DNA of 64,000 bases from RYN-111 sp963760125 (GTDB taxonomy: Bacteria; Actinomycetota; Actinomycetes; Mycobacteriales; SCTD01). Both the position numbers and the translations under genes were made by a program. Location of the stretch: NCBI GenBank assembly GCA_963760125.1, contig CAVXBV010000009.1, forward strand, positions 1-64,000, in the 5' to 3' direction. Below, one piece after another: positions 32,178-40,633 of the stretch. The notes under the pieces are model-generated. The model worked only from the letters and a program-made list of their open reading frames with translations, had not been told where the DNA came from and searched no databases. Every line of letters begins with the position of its first letter. Within the stretch, counting starts at the first letter, position 1.

Positions 32178-33085
32178 GCGCCCCACTGCCGCCGTGGCCC
32201 GGCCGCGACGAGGCCGGAGTGTTCGTCCGCCGTACGCCTGAGGCGGGGGGCGAGCCGGCGCTGTTCGTCCACGGCCTCGGGGGCTCGTCGACCAACTGGA
32301 CCGACCTCATGGGGGTGCTCAGCCCGACGCTCGACGGGGTCGCGCTGGACCTGCCCGGCTTCGGTCGGTCGGCCCCGCTCCCGTCGTACGGGCTGGGGGT
32401 GCACGTGCGAGCCGTGGTGCGGCTGCTGGAGCAGCAGGAGCGTGGACCGGTGCACCTGTTCGGCAACAGCCTCGGCGGGGCAGTGGCCACCCGCGTCGCC
32501 GCGCAGCGTCCCGACCTCGTCCGGACGCTGACGCTCGTCTCTCCCGCCCTGCCTGACCTGCGCCTGCGGCGCGGCGTCGACCCCCGGTTGCCCCTGCTGC
32601 TCGTCCCGGGCGTCTCGGGCGTCGTCGCCCGCCGGTCGCGGGCGCAGTCCGCCCGCCGACGGGCCCAGGCGGTCCTCGACCTCTGCTTCGGTGACCCGTC
32701 CCGCATCGCCCCGGAGCGGCTGGCGGAGGCGGCCGAGGAGGTACGGCGTCGCGATGGCCTCCCGCACGCGTCGGCGGCCCTGGTGGGGTCGTTGCGCGGG
32801 CTCATCGCTGCGCAGGTCGACCGGGGCCCGCGCAACCTCTGGCGACTGGCCCGCCGGGTCCAGGCTCCGACCCTGCTCGTCTGGGGGGACCTCGACCGCC
32901 TGGTCGACGTCCGCGTGGCGCCGCGGGCGCAGGCGTCGCTGCGCGGGAGCCGTCTGCTGGTCCTGCCGGGGGTCGGCCACGTGGCGCAGATGGAGCGGCC
33001 CGACCTGGTCGCCGAGGCGTTCTTGTCCCTGCGCGCCGACGCGGCCCTGGGTCCGACGCGTGCGGTCGGGCAGGCCGAGGTCTGA
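32174..33085 (+). CDS. Alpha/beta hydrolase
   Basis: The 303-residue protein has LFVHGLGGSSTNW (oxyanion hole) near 30, LDLPGFGRSAPLP, the nucleophile elbow FGNSLGGAV near residue 97, the acid in LLVWGDLDRLVD near 238, and the His in PGVGHVAQMERPD near 270. GNSLGG is usual in esterases and C-C bond hydrolases of the MhpC type. There is no signal peptide. It is coupled to the S51-like gene; no pathway can be inferred from the pair. Confidence 0.85.
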   Translation: MSAPLPPWPGRDEAGVFVRRTPEAGGEPALFVHGLGGSSTNWTDLMGVLSPTLDGVALDLPGFGRSAPLPSYGLGVHVRAVVRLLEQQERGPVHLFGNSLGGAVATRVAAQRPDLVRTLTLVSPALPDLRLRRGVDPRLPLLLVPGVSGVVARRSRAQSARRRAQAVLDLCFGDPSRIAPERLAEAAEEVRRRDGLPHASAALVGSLRGLIAAQVDRGPRNLWRLARRVQAPTLLVWGDLDRLVDVRVAPRAQASLRGSRLLVLPGVGHVAQMERPDLVAEAFLSLRADAALGPTRAVGQAEV

Positions 33086-33170
33086 CCGTTCGGGGCCGCG
33101 GGATGCGATGCTCGCAGGCGTGATCGGCACCTGCCGGGTCACGGTCGGTCAGGCGGGAAGGACAGGTGCG

Positions 33171-35348
33171 GTGACGGAGAGTCCAGGGACCCCAGGGGCG
33201 CCCGGTGACGGCACCACGGGCGGACCGGTCGCAGACCGGATGCAGGCTCTCCTCTCGCGGGCCGTCGAGGAGCAGGTCACCGAACAGCGTGCGGTGTCGA
33301 CGGTGCTCGCTGATCTCCGCGGTCAGGTCAACGCGTTGGGGGAGGCCGTTCGCCGGTCGGCGACTGACGACACGGTCCAGCGGCTCGGCTCCGTCGTGAG
33401 CACGGTCGTCGCGGACCTCCGCACCTCGACCTCCCTGCTCGGGCAGCGGCTCGAGGCGCTGGCCGCCCGCGTCGACGCCGTGGCGGCGACGACCGCCGCC
33501 CCGACGGAGCAGGCCGCCGTCCGGCTGACGGCCCTGGCGGCCGACGTGGCCGCCCAGGGCGAGGTGGTCGACCGGATGTCGACGGCGCTGGAGCAGCTCT
33601 CCGGCTTCCCCTCGGCCCTGGCCGGCGTGCAGCAGGACGTGTCGAGGGTCCACGACCGCATGGCCCCGATCACCGAGCTGCGCGCTGAGGTCGGCGACCT
33701 GTCGTCGCGCACACAACGCGCCCTCGACGGGCTGATGCCGCACCTCGAGGTCCTGCAGACAAAGGTCGACGCGCTCGGCAACGTCCCGGACCCGGAGCGG
33801 CTGCGCGACGCCGTGGTCGACGCCCTCGGCAGTCGTCTCGACGGGCTCGTCCAGGCCGCCGAGCGCCCTGTCATCGGACCGGAGGCGCTGCAGAGCGCCC
33901 TGGGCGACACCCGCAGCGCCGTCGTCGCCGCTGTCGCGGAGGACCTCGACGACGTGACGGCGGCTCTCGGAGCCGTCGAGAACCGGCTCGGCCAGCTCGG
34001 TGAGCGGCTGGCCGCCGTCGGCACGAGCGCCAGCGGGGTGCCGGACCTCGCCCGCGATCTCACACGTCTGTCCGAGCGCGTGGAGGAGCTGCAGGGACTC
34101 CGCGGTCCGCTGGAGCAGATCGTGGCCGGTGTGGGACGCCTCGAGGGCGACACGACCGGGCCCCAGGTGCTCGAGGAGCTGGCGGAGGTACGCGCCGACC
34201 TCGTGGCCCTGGACCATCGGTTCAGCGACCTGACCCCGCCGCCGATCGAGGAGATCGCGGCGCAGGTCAGCATCCGGGTCGCGGACCGGCTGGTGGAGAC
34301 CTTGGCGCCGCGCATCGCCGACGTCGTGCTGACCCGGGTGAGCGCGGTGCTCGTCAACCAGCTCGGCGCCGCGCTCTCGCCGACGATGCGGGCGGACACC
34401 GAGCTGGTGGTCCGCGCCGTCACCGAGGACAGCGAGCGTCGCGTGCTGGCGCACGTGGACGAGGCCGTGCTCGCCCTCGCCGAAGCGCTCCTGCGCCGGC
34501 GCCGCGGTGGCCGCCCCGGCGTGGAGGCAGCGCCGCTGGCGGCTCCCGCTCCGGCGCCCGTTGCCACGAAGGACAGCGACGCCGAGCCGGCAGCAGAACC
34601 GGCCGAGTCGGTCGTGGACGTCCTGGACCGGCTCAGCGCCTCTGCCGACCTCGCGGACGCTCAGTCGGGCGTCTCGCTCGACAAGCCCCCCGCCCAGCCC
34701 GAGCCCATGGGCGTACCGGTGGCGGAGGCCAGTGACGAGCCGGCAGCGCGGCCGATCAACGACCCCTCAGACGAGGCGGCCGAGCCGCCCGCCGCCACCT
34801 CAGCCCAGAAGCCGACCGCGCCGGACGCCCGCCCGGCGGTGACCACGTCGGCAGCCCCCGCGCCCGAGCCCAAGCCGACGCCGAAGCCCGACCCGAAGCC
34901 CGAGCCAAAGTCCGCGCCGAAGCCCGAGCCAAAGTCCGAGCCAAAGTCCGAGCCGAAGTCGGGCCCCAAGCCCGCGCCGAAGCCCGAGCCCTCAGCAGAG
35001 CCGACGTCGACGCCCGAGGCGAAGCCCGTTCCGGCCGCGGCGCCGGTCGTCAAGGCCCCGGCGCCGAGTGCTCCTCCGATCCAACCGGCCAAGAAGAGCG
35101 CGCGCCCGCCGGCGAGGCCGCCACAGCGACCGATCCTCGACCGCACTCCGGACGTCCCTGACGACGACGTCGAGCCCATCCGCGAGCGGTCCCGGCCCCA
35201 GGCTCCCGTGCGCCCCACCCCTGCACCCTCGAGCCGACCCGGGACCCTCCCCGCGACGCCGAAGCCGCCGCCCGTGCCCCCCCAGCCCGCCCCGCAGGTG
35301 GCGGAGGACGAGGGCAAACGCAAGCCGTGGTGGCGTCCCGGCGGCTGA
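33171..35348 (+). CDS. Coiled-coil protein with Pro/Lys/Glu-rich tail
   Basis: GTG 33171 gives 725 residues. Residues 20-445 are almost wholly helical, with heptad-like Leu, Val and Ala spacing and many short repeats of the type V.DLR.....L..RL..L, predicting long coiled coils. After an RRRRGG patch near 445, the last 280 residues are Pro-rich and disordered, including a run of Pro-Lys-Pro-Glu and Lys-Ser-Glu-Pro repeats around 560-605, and the protein ends KRKPWWRPGG. There is no signal peptide or membrane span, so it is probably a cytoplasmic scaffold. No family was recognised. A strong hairpin terminator follows. Confidence 0.7.
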   Translation: MTESPGTPGAPGDGTTGGPVADRMQALLSRAVEEQVTEQRAVSTVLADLRGQVNALGEAVRRSATDDTVQRLGSVVSTVVADLRTSTSLLGQRLEALAARVDAVAATTAAPTEQAAVRLTALAADVAAQGEVVDRMSTALEQLSGFPSALAGVQQDVSRVHDRMAPITELRAEVGDLSSRTQRALDGLMPHLEVLQTKVDALGNVPDPERLRDAVVDALGSRLDGLVQAAERPVIGPEALQSALGDTRSAVVAAVAEDLDDVTAALGAVENRLGQLGERLAAVGTSASGVPDLARDLTRLSERVEELQGLRGPLEQIVAGVGRLEGDTTGPQVLEELAEVRADLVALDHRFSDLTPPPIEEIAAQVSIRVADRLVETLAPRIADVVLTRVSAVLVNQLGAALSPTMRADTELVVRAVTEDSERRVLAHVDEAVLALAEALLRRRRGGRPGVEAAPLAAPAPAPVATKDSDAEPAAEPAESVVDVLDRLSASADLADAQSGVSLDKPPAQPEPMGVPVAEASDEPAARPINDPSDEAAEPPAATSAQKPTAPDARPAVTTSAAPAPEPKPTPKPDPKPEPKSAPKPEPKSEPKSEPKSGPKPAPKPEPSAEPTSTPEAKPVPAAAPVVKAPAPSAPPIQPAKKSARPPARPPQRPILDRTPDVPDDDVEPIRERSRPQAPVRPTPAPSSRPGTLPATPKPPPVPPQPAPQVAEDEGKRKPWWRPGG

Positions 35349-35357
35349 GCAGGGAAC

Positions 35358-35403
35358 CACGCGAAGGGCCCGCACCGAACGATCGGTGCGGGCCCTTCGC
35401 GTG
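35358..35403. terminator. Strong bidirectional hairpin terminator
   Basis: A perfect 21-bp stem, CACGCGAAGG...GCACCGA against its complement, encloses the loop ACGA. It lies between the coiled-coil gene and the convergent csbD gene and could stop transcription from both sides. No T tract follows, as is common in high-G+C actinomycetes. Confidence 0.9.
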
Positions 35404-35416
35404 CTCGTGATCAGCG

Positions 35417-35587
35417 TCAGGTGAGCAGGTCCTTGGCCTTCTCGCCGAGGCCCTTGGCCTGACCGGCCTTCTCGTCCTTGAGGCCCTCGGCCTGCATCTC
35501 GCGGTCGTCGGTGGCGTCGCCCACGGTCTGCTTGATCTTGCCCTCAGCCTCTTGCGCCGTGTTCTTCAGCTTGTCGGTGATGCCCAT
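35417..35587 (-). CDS. CsbD family stress protein
   Basis: ATG 35587 is preceded by GAGGAGG. The 56-residue protein opens MGITDKLKNTAQEAEGKIKQ and has DDREMQAEGLKDEKAGQAKG, the charged, helical pattern of CsbD proteins, which are general-stress proteins of unknown mechanism. A longer frame from 35653 adds an implausible Arg-rich start. It is convergent with the coiled-coil gene and ends 14 bases from the hairpin. Confidence 0.9.
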   Translation of the reverse strand: MGITDKLKNTAQEAEGKIKQTVGDATDDREMQAEGLKDEKAGQAKGLGEKAKDLLT

Positions 35588-35721
35588 GCTGTGCCTCCTC
35601 GCGTCGCCGGTGGTGCGGTCGTGACATCTGTCCCCCGTGCGTGGCAGCCGCAACCGTGGCAGACACCACGCAGCCGGCGCGTTTCTGCCTCCACCGCCCC
35701 GCTGTGCTGCAAGATGCGGTC

Positions 35722-36471
35722 ATGTCCTCCCGCGCCCTGAGCCGCGCGACGGCCACCACGCTGGCTGTCACGCTGTCTGTCTCCCTCGGCGCGCTGTGGG
35801 AACGTCCTGGACCGGAGGCCTTGCGCGCCCCGACAGCCCCTCGAGCTCAGGGCGTCGTCGCGGCGACGGGTGGGCCGCTCGAGCTGGGTTACCGGACGGT
35901 AGCCGTCCGGTCCCCGCGGATGCTCGCTGTGCCAACCCGTGCCGTGGCGACGTACGCGGCGACGGGGGACCTGGTCACGGTCGCGGGCAGGTCCCTGACG
36001 GCCGGCAGCGGACCGTTGCGTCGCTACCGGGTGCAGGTCGAGCGTGGTCTGGTCGTCGACGCGGCCGACGTCGCCCGCCAGGTGCAGGCGACGCTGGGCG
36101 ACGCGCGGGGTTGGGGTCACGGCGGCCGCCTGGCGTTCCAGCGGGTGGACGCCGGTCCGGTGGCCTTCACCGTGGTCCTGGCCGGTCCGGCGACCACCAA
36201 CCGGCTGTGCGCTCCGCTGCGGACAGCGGGCATCTTCAGCTGCTACCAACGCGGCAAGGCGGTGCTCAACGCGCGGCGCTGGTTCGAGGGGGCGACGACC
36301 TACTCCGGGAGACTGGCGGAGTATCGCCAGTACCTCGTGAGCCACGAGGTGGGCCACGCGCTCGGGCACGGGCACGCCTACGGCTGCGACAGCCAGGGCC
36401 GGGCCAGGACGATGATCCAGCAGACCAAGTCGCTGCGCGGCTGCTCGCGCAACGCCTGGCCGTTCCCCTAG
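35722..36471 (+). CDS. Secreted DUF3152 metalloprotease-like protein
   Basis: ATG 35722 gives 249 residues with an N-terminal hydrophobic segment (ATATTLAVTLSVSLGAL) that serves as signal peptide or anchor. The C-terminal half has VERGLVVDAADVARQVQATL, CYQRGKAVLNARRWFEGA and SHEVGHALGHGHAYG, where H-E-x-x-H-x-x-x-x-H matches the zinc site of metzincin-like peptidases; paired Cys suggest disulfides. This is the DUF3152 layout. Substrate unknown. A CAAGAT element 6 nt before the ATG is a weak -10 candidate. It overlaps the convergent DinB gene by four bases. Confidence 0.85.
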   Translation: MSSRALSRATATTLAVTLSVSLGALWERPGPEALRAPTAPRAQGVVAATGGPLELGYRTVAVRSPRMLAVPTRAVATYAATGDLVTVAGRSLTAGSGPLRRYRVQVERGLVVDAADVARQVQATLGDARGWGHGGRLAFQRVDAGPVAFTVVLAGPATTNRLCAPLRTAGIFSCYQRGKAVLNARRWFEGATTYSGRLAEYRQYLVSHEVGHALGHGHAYGCDSQGRARTMIQQTKSLRGCSRNAWPFP

Positions 36472-36974
36472 CTGCGGAAGACCTGCCCGTCGGCCAGCTC
36501 GCGCAGCAGGTCGAGGTGGCCGTTGTGGCGGGCGTTCTCCTCGACGAGGTGCTGCAGCACCCAGCGCAGCGTCGGTGTCCGCCCCCGCCGAAGCGGCAGG
36601 GCGCTCAGCGCGTCGAGGTCCACCCCGTCGATCAACCGCTCGGTCACGGCGGCCTGAGCGGCGTACCCCTCCCTGAGCTGGTCGGCTGACAGGAGCGCGC
36701 CGTCGCTGAACTCCTTGTCCGGCTCGTCCGCGGTCCAGGGGCCGAGGTCCGGACCGTCGACGAAGCGGGTCTCGATCCACGAGTGCTCGACCCAGCGCAG
36801 GTGGTTGAGGACACCGCCGATGGTCATGAGCGGGGACGTGGGCAGCGGAGCGGCGCCGAGGTGCACCGGGTCGAGGTCGTCGAGGTGCTGCAGCGCGCAG
36901 TCGCGCGTGTAGGCCAGCATCGTCAGGAGCGTCGCGCGCTCGTCCCAGGTCGGCGGCAGGTCCTCAGGGCGCAT
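36468..36974 (-). CDS. DinB superfamily protein (DUF664-type)
   Basis: The 168-residue helical protein has TRDCALQHLDDLD, TIGGVLNHLRWVEHSWIE with a candidate metal-binding His, and TLRWVLQHLVEENARHNGHLD near the C-terminus with two further His. The three His positions fit the DinB four-helix bundle, whose members are metal-dependent thiol transferases or of unknown role. There is no signal peptide. Confidence 0.85.
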   Translation of the reverse strand: MRPEDLPPTWDERATLLTMLAYTRDCALQHLDDLDPVHLGAAPLPTSPLMTIGGVLNHLRWVEHSWIETRFVDGPDLGPWTADEPDKEFSDGALLSADQLREGYAAQAAVTERLIDGVDLDALSALPLRRGRTPTLRWVLQHLVEENARHNGHLDLLRELADGQVFRS

Positions 36975-37068
36975 GGAGCAGAGGCTGCCACCCCGGCCGG
37001 GGGAATGCCCACAGTCCCTGGCAGGCTTTCACCCAAGAGCCTGATGTCGCTGCACCGAGGAGCATTCC

Positions 37069-38271
37069 GTGACCCTTCCCCCGCTGGTCGAGCCAGCCGC
37101 TGAGCTGACGCGCGAAGAGGTCATGCGGTACAGCCGCCACCTCATCATCCCGGACGTCACGACCACCGGGCAGAAGCGGCTCAAGAACGCCAAGGTCCTC
37201 GCGGTCGGAGCCGGCGGGCTGGGCAGCCCGACGCTGATGTACCTCGCGGCGGCCGGTGTCGGCACGCTCGGCATCGTCGACTTCGACACCGTCGACGAGA
37301 GCAACCTGCAGCGCCAGATCATCCACGGCCAGAGCGACATCGGGCGCAGCAAGGCGCAGAGCGCCCGCGACTCGGTGCTGGAGATCAACCCGCTCGTGAC
37401 GGTGAACCTGCACGAGGAACGACTGGACTCCAGCAACGTCATGGAGCTGTTCGCCCAGTACGACCTGATCGTGGACGGCACGGACAACTTCGCGACGCGG
37501 TACATGGTGAACGACGCCGCGTTCTTCCTCGGCAAGCCCTACGTCTGGGGGTCGATCTACCGCTTCGACGGCCAGGCCTCGGTGTTCTGGCCCACCCTGC
37601 CGGCCGACGCCGTGGACGGGGGAGCGCCGTGCTACCGCTGCCTCTACCCGGAGCCGCCGCCGCCCGGCATGGTGCCGTCCTGCGCCGAGGGCGGCGTTCT
37701 GGGGGTGCTGTGCGCGAGCATCGGCAGCATCCAGACCAACGAGGCCATCAAGCTGCTCATGGGCATCGGCGAGCCGCTCGTCGGCAAGCTGATGGTCTAC
37801 GACGCCCTCGAGATGGAGTACCGCAAGATCAAGGTCCGCAAGGACCCGGAGTGCCCGCTCTGCGGCAAGGAGCCGACCATCACGGGCCTCATCGACTACG
37901 AGGCGTTCTGCGGCACGGTGTCGGAGGCGGCGCAGGAGGCGGCGACCGGCAGCACCATCCTGGCGACCGAGCTCAAGGCGAAGATGGACGCGGGGGAGGA
38001 CTTCCTGCTCGTCGACGTCCGCGAGCCGGCGGAGTTCGACATCATCCGCATCCCCGGCTCCGTCCTGATCCCGAAGGGTGAGATCCTCAACGGCTCAGCG
38101 CTCGCACAGCTGCCGCAGGACAAGCAGATCGTCCTGCACTGCAAGAGCGGGGTGCGCTCGGCCGAGGCGCTCGCCGCGCTCAAGGACGCAGGGTTCCTCA
38201 ACAGCGTGCACGTCCAGGGCGGCGTCCTCGCCTGGCAGGCCCAGGTGGACCCGAGCCTCCCGACGTACTGA
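37069..38271 (+). CDS. moeZ: MoeZ: adenylyltransferase/sulfurtransferase fusion
   Basis: GTG 37069 has GAGGAG upstream. Of 400 residues, about 15-270 are a MoeB/ThiF E1-like domain: RYSRHLIIPDV, VGAGGLGSP for ATP, FDTVDESNLQRQ, DGTDNFATRY and zinc-binding cysteines in CYRCLYP and CPLCGKEP. Residues 300-400 are a rhodanese domain with LLVDVREPAEFDI and catalytic Cys in LHCKSGVRSAEAL. MoeZ activates the C-terminal Gly of small sulfur carriers (CysO, ThiS, MoaD) and passes sulfur to them for cysteine, thiamine, molybdopterin or thiolated products. No carrier gene is adjacent. Confidence 0.95.
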   Translation: MTLPPLVEPAAELTREEVMRYSRHLIIPDVTTTGQKRLKNAKVLAVGAGGLGSPTLMYLAAAGVGTLGIVDFDTVDESNLQRQIIHGQSDIGRSKAQSARDSVLEINPLVTVNLHEERLDSSNVMELFAQYDLIVDGTDNFATRYMVNDAAFFLGKPYVWGSIYRFDGQASVFWPTLPADAVDGGAPCYRCLYPEPPPPGMVPSCAEGGVLGVLCASIGSIQTNEAIKLLMGIGEPLVGKLMVYDALEMEYRKIKVRKDPECPLCGKEPTITGLIDYEAFCGTVSEAAQEAATGSTILATELKAKMDAGEDFLLVDVREPAEFDIIRIPGSVLIPKGEILNGSALAQLPQDKQIVLHCKSGVRSAEALAALKDAGFLNSVHVQGGVLAWQAQVDPSLPTY

Positions 38272-38288
38272 CTGCCCCCTCCGGCACC

Positions 38289-38322
38289 GACAGTCCTGGC
38301 TCACCTGTGAGCCAGGACTGTC
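38289..38322 (+). terminator. Hairpin terminator after moeZ
   Basis: A 16-bp perfect stem (GACAGTCCTGGCTCAC and its complement) with a two-base nominal loop starts 17 bases after the moeZ stop. No T tract follows. Confidence 0.85.
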
Positions 38323-38397
38323 TGCGTCGTGCGAGGTTTTGGCCCGCGCCGCGTCGTGAAGGGTGACAAGGGGGACATTCGCGACCTGAGGAGCTCC

Positions 38398-39249
38398 ATG
38401 ACCACCACCCGCACCCGAACCCGCACCCGAACCCGCACCCGCACCACCGCTCTGCTCGCCCCGCTGGCTGCTGCTGCCCTCGCGGTCTGCGGTGCGGCCG
38501 CCCCGGCCAGCGCTGCCCCGACCTGGGCGCCGGCCGCCTCGGCGAAGGTGCACCCCGGAGTGATGACCTACACCGACGGCGCGCAGTGCACGGCCAACTT
38601 CGTGTTCACCGACGGCGCCCGGACGTTCCTCGGACAGGCGGCCCACTGCTCCGGCACCGGCGCAGCCACGTCGACCGACGGCTGCTCCTCGCAGAGCCTG
38701 CAGCTCGGGACGAAGGTCGAGGTGGCGGGCTTCGAGGGGACGATGGTCTACAACTCCTGGATCGCGATGCAGGACGCGCGCGAGAAGGACGTGAACACCT
38801 GCGCGTACAACGACTTCGCCCTCATCGAGCTGCCTGCCGCGGCGGTCGCCACGACCAACCCGAGCGTGCCCGTGTACGGCGGTCCGGTCGCTCTCGGTGC
38901 GGGAACGACCACGGGCAGCAACGTCTACTCCTACGGGAACTCCAGCCTGCGACTCGGCCTGTCGCCGCTCAGCCCCAAGCGGGGGGTCTCGCTCGGTGAC
39001 TCCGGCGGTGGGTGGACCACCAGCGTCTACACCGTCACCCCCGGCATCCCGGGCGACAGCGGGTCTGGCTTCCTGGACAGCACGGGTCGGGCGTTCGGCA
39101 CGCTGTCCACGGTGGCCATCGCCCCGCTTGCCGGCAGCAACGGCGTCGGCAACCTCGCCAAGGAGCTCGCGTACGCGCAGAGCCACGGTATGCCCGGACT
39201 GTCCCTCGTCCAGGGCACAGAGGCGTTCCGATCGGGAGCCCTCGCCTAG
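38398..39249 (+). CDS. Secreted trypsin-like serine protease
   Basis: ATG 38398 follows GAGGAG. The signal peptide has an unusual n-region of six Thr-Arg pairs, a hydrophobic core to about residue 33 and cleavage near PASA. In the 283-residue protein the chymotrypsin-fold triad is His83 (GQAAHCSG), Asp139 (NDFALIEL) and Ser221 (GIPGDSGSGF). A second GDSG at 200-203 (SLGDSGGGW) lies 20 residues earlier; the later one has the expected context. Cys pairs fit an extracellular enzyme. The substrate is not known. Confidence 0.85.
   Translation: MTTTRTRTRTRTRTRTTALLAPLAAAALAVCGAAAPASAAPTWAPAASAKVHPGVMTYTDGAQCTANFVFTDGARTFLGQAAHCSGTGAATSTDGCSSQSLQLGTKVEVAGFEGTMVYNSWIAMQDAREKDVNTCAYNDFALIELPAAAVATTNPSVPVYGGPVALGAGTTTGSNVYSYGNSSLRLGLSPLSPKRGVSLGDSGGGWTTSVYTVTPGIPGDSGSGFLDSTGRAFGTLSTVAIAPLAGSNGVGNLAKELAYAQSHGMPGLSLVQGTEAFRSGALA
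38407..38442 (+). repeat. Hexanucleotide repeat encoding Thr-Arg pairs
   Basis: Six consecutive ACCCGC/ACCCGA hexamers lie in frame in the signal-peptide region of the protease. Changes in copy number would alter the positive n-region by two residues each without shifting the frame. Confidence 0.85.
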
Positions 39250-39271
39250 CGCTTTGCCTGCTGGTGCTGTT

Positions 39272-39293
39272 GGGTGTGGGTCAGGTCACACCC
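39272..39293. other. Inverted repeat upstream of the liv operon
   Basis: GGGTGTG and CACACCC are separated by 8 bases, 38 bases before the TTG start of the binding protein. It could be an operator or a weak terminator of the protease gene. Confidence 0.3.
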
Positions 39294-39330
39294 CCGTTTC
39301 CCAGCGGCCGCAACCCATGAGGAGAACGCC

Positions 39331-40626
39331 TTGAAGATCAACAAGAAGTGGTCGGTGGCGTGCACCGTCCTGGCCATGACGGCGCTGTCCGCGTGCGGTG
39401 AGAAGGGCGGCACCACCGCCCAGCCGACGCCCGGGGCCTCCGCAAGCAGCGAGACCTTCACGATCGGCGTCTTCGGCCCCGAGCAGATCCCGCAGGGCGA
39501 GGACGTGCGCGATGGTGCGCTGCTGGCCGCCAAGGAGCTCAACGCCAAGGGCGACGGGCCGAAGGTCGAGATCGTCTTCTGCGACTCGGAGGCCAAGCCG
39601 GAGAAGGCCATCGCGTGCATCACCCGGTTCGCCCAGCAGGACAAGGTCCAGGCGATCTCGGGGGGCTTCTCCTCGGCGGAGACCCTGGCCGCTCTGGAGA
39701 CGATCAAGCGCGCGAAGATCCCCTACGTGTCGGCCGGCGCCGCGTCGCCCGACGTCACCAAGGGCGTCGACTCCACCGGGCCGGGGAAGTACATCTTCCG
39801 CATCGGTCCGGTGAGCTCGCTCAGCCTGGCAGCGGACATGTGCCTGACCTACGTGACGAAGCTGTCCGCGGAGGGCTTCACGAAGTTCGGCATCCTGCAC
39901 GAGGACGCGGCCTTCGCGCTGCCGCTGGTCTCCTTCCTCGAGAAGTGCCTCGCCAGCCCGAGCGCCGCCACCGGCGGCAAGATCCCGATCAAGACCGGCG
40001 TCACGGTCGTCGGCACCGAGAAGCACACGCCCAGCGCCACGGACTTCTCGGCGCCGTTCAGCGCGCTGAAGGCCAAGGGTGCTCAGTTCGTCATCGAGGT
40101 GAACTCCACCCAGGTGGGGCTCCAGCTGGGCAAGCAGTGGGCGACGTTGAAGCCCGGGTTCGCGCTCGGTGGTATCAACGTCTCAGGTCAGTCCTCGGCC
40201 TACTTCGATGTGACCAAGGCGGTCGGTGAGCTCAACGGCCCCGCGGGCATCGTCCGGGCCCCGGTGTCGCCCAAGACCATCCCGTTCTTCGACGCGTTCA
40301 TGGCGGAGTACCAGCGCGACCCGCTGTACAACGGTGCCTCGACGTACGACGGCATCTACGCCCTGCACGAGGCGGCCGTGGCTGCCGGCTCGACCGGCGC
40401 CGACGCTCTCGTGACCGCGCTGGAGAAGACCGACCGGATCGGCGCTCAGGGCGTGGAGAAGTTCGACGCCACCCACGACGTCGTCTACAGCCCGACCGAT
40501 CCCACGCAGGGGCTGTCGCTGCTGTACTTCCAGTACCAGGCGGACGGCAGCAAGAAGATCGTCTACCCGGCCAGCCTCGCCGAAGGCAACACCTACCAGA
40601 TGCCGCCGGGCGTCAGCGTCAAGTAG
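39331..40626 (+). CDS. livK: Branched-chain-amino-acid-type ABC transporter binding lipoprotein
   Basis: The start is TTG 39331, with GAGGAG 7 bases upstream and a signal sequence MKINKKWSVACTVLAMTALSAC; Cys22 in LSAC is the lipidation site. The 431-residue protein is a type I periplasmic-binding fold: TIGVFGPEQIPQGEDVRDGA, FCDSEAKPEKAIACITRF, GGFSSAETLAALE and KIPYVSAGAASPDV form the ligand region. It delivers ligand to the LivHMGF membrane complex encoded next. Family ligands are branched-chain or other amino acids, amides or urea; the sequence does not decide. Confidence 0.88.
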   Translation: MKINKKWSVACTVLAMTALSACGEKGGTTAQPTPGASASSETFTIGVFGPEQIPQGEDVRDGALLAAKELNAKGDGPKVEIVFCDSEAKPEKAIACITRFAQQDKVQAISGGFSSAETLAALETIKRAKIPYVSAGAASPDVTKGVDSTGPGKYIFRIGPVSSLSLAADMCLTYVTKLSAEGFTKFGILHEDAAFALPLVSFLEKCLASPSAATGGKIPIKTGVTVVGTEKHTPSATDFSAPFSALKAKGAQFVIEVNSTQVGLQLGKQWATLKPGFALGGINVSGQSSAYFDVTKAVGELNGPAGIVRAPVSPKTIPFFDAFMAEYQRDPLYNGASTYDGIYALHEAAVAAGSTGADALVTALEKTDRIGAQGVEKFDATHDVVYSPTDPTQGLSLLYFQYQADGSKKIVYPASLAEGNTYQMPPGVSVK

Positions 40627-40633
40627 CCCGACC

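Noticed and set aside
30568..32835. Open minus-strand frame of 755 codons
   Set aside because: It opposes three plus-strand genes with good motifs and starts; the predicted product is Arg/Ser/Pro-rich without a domain.
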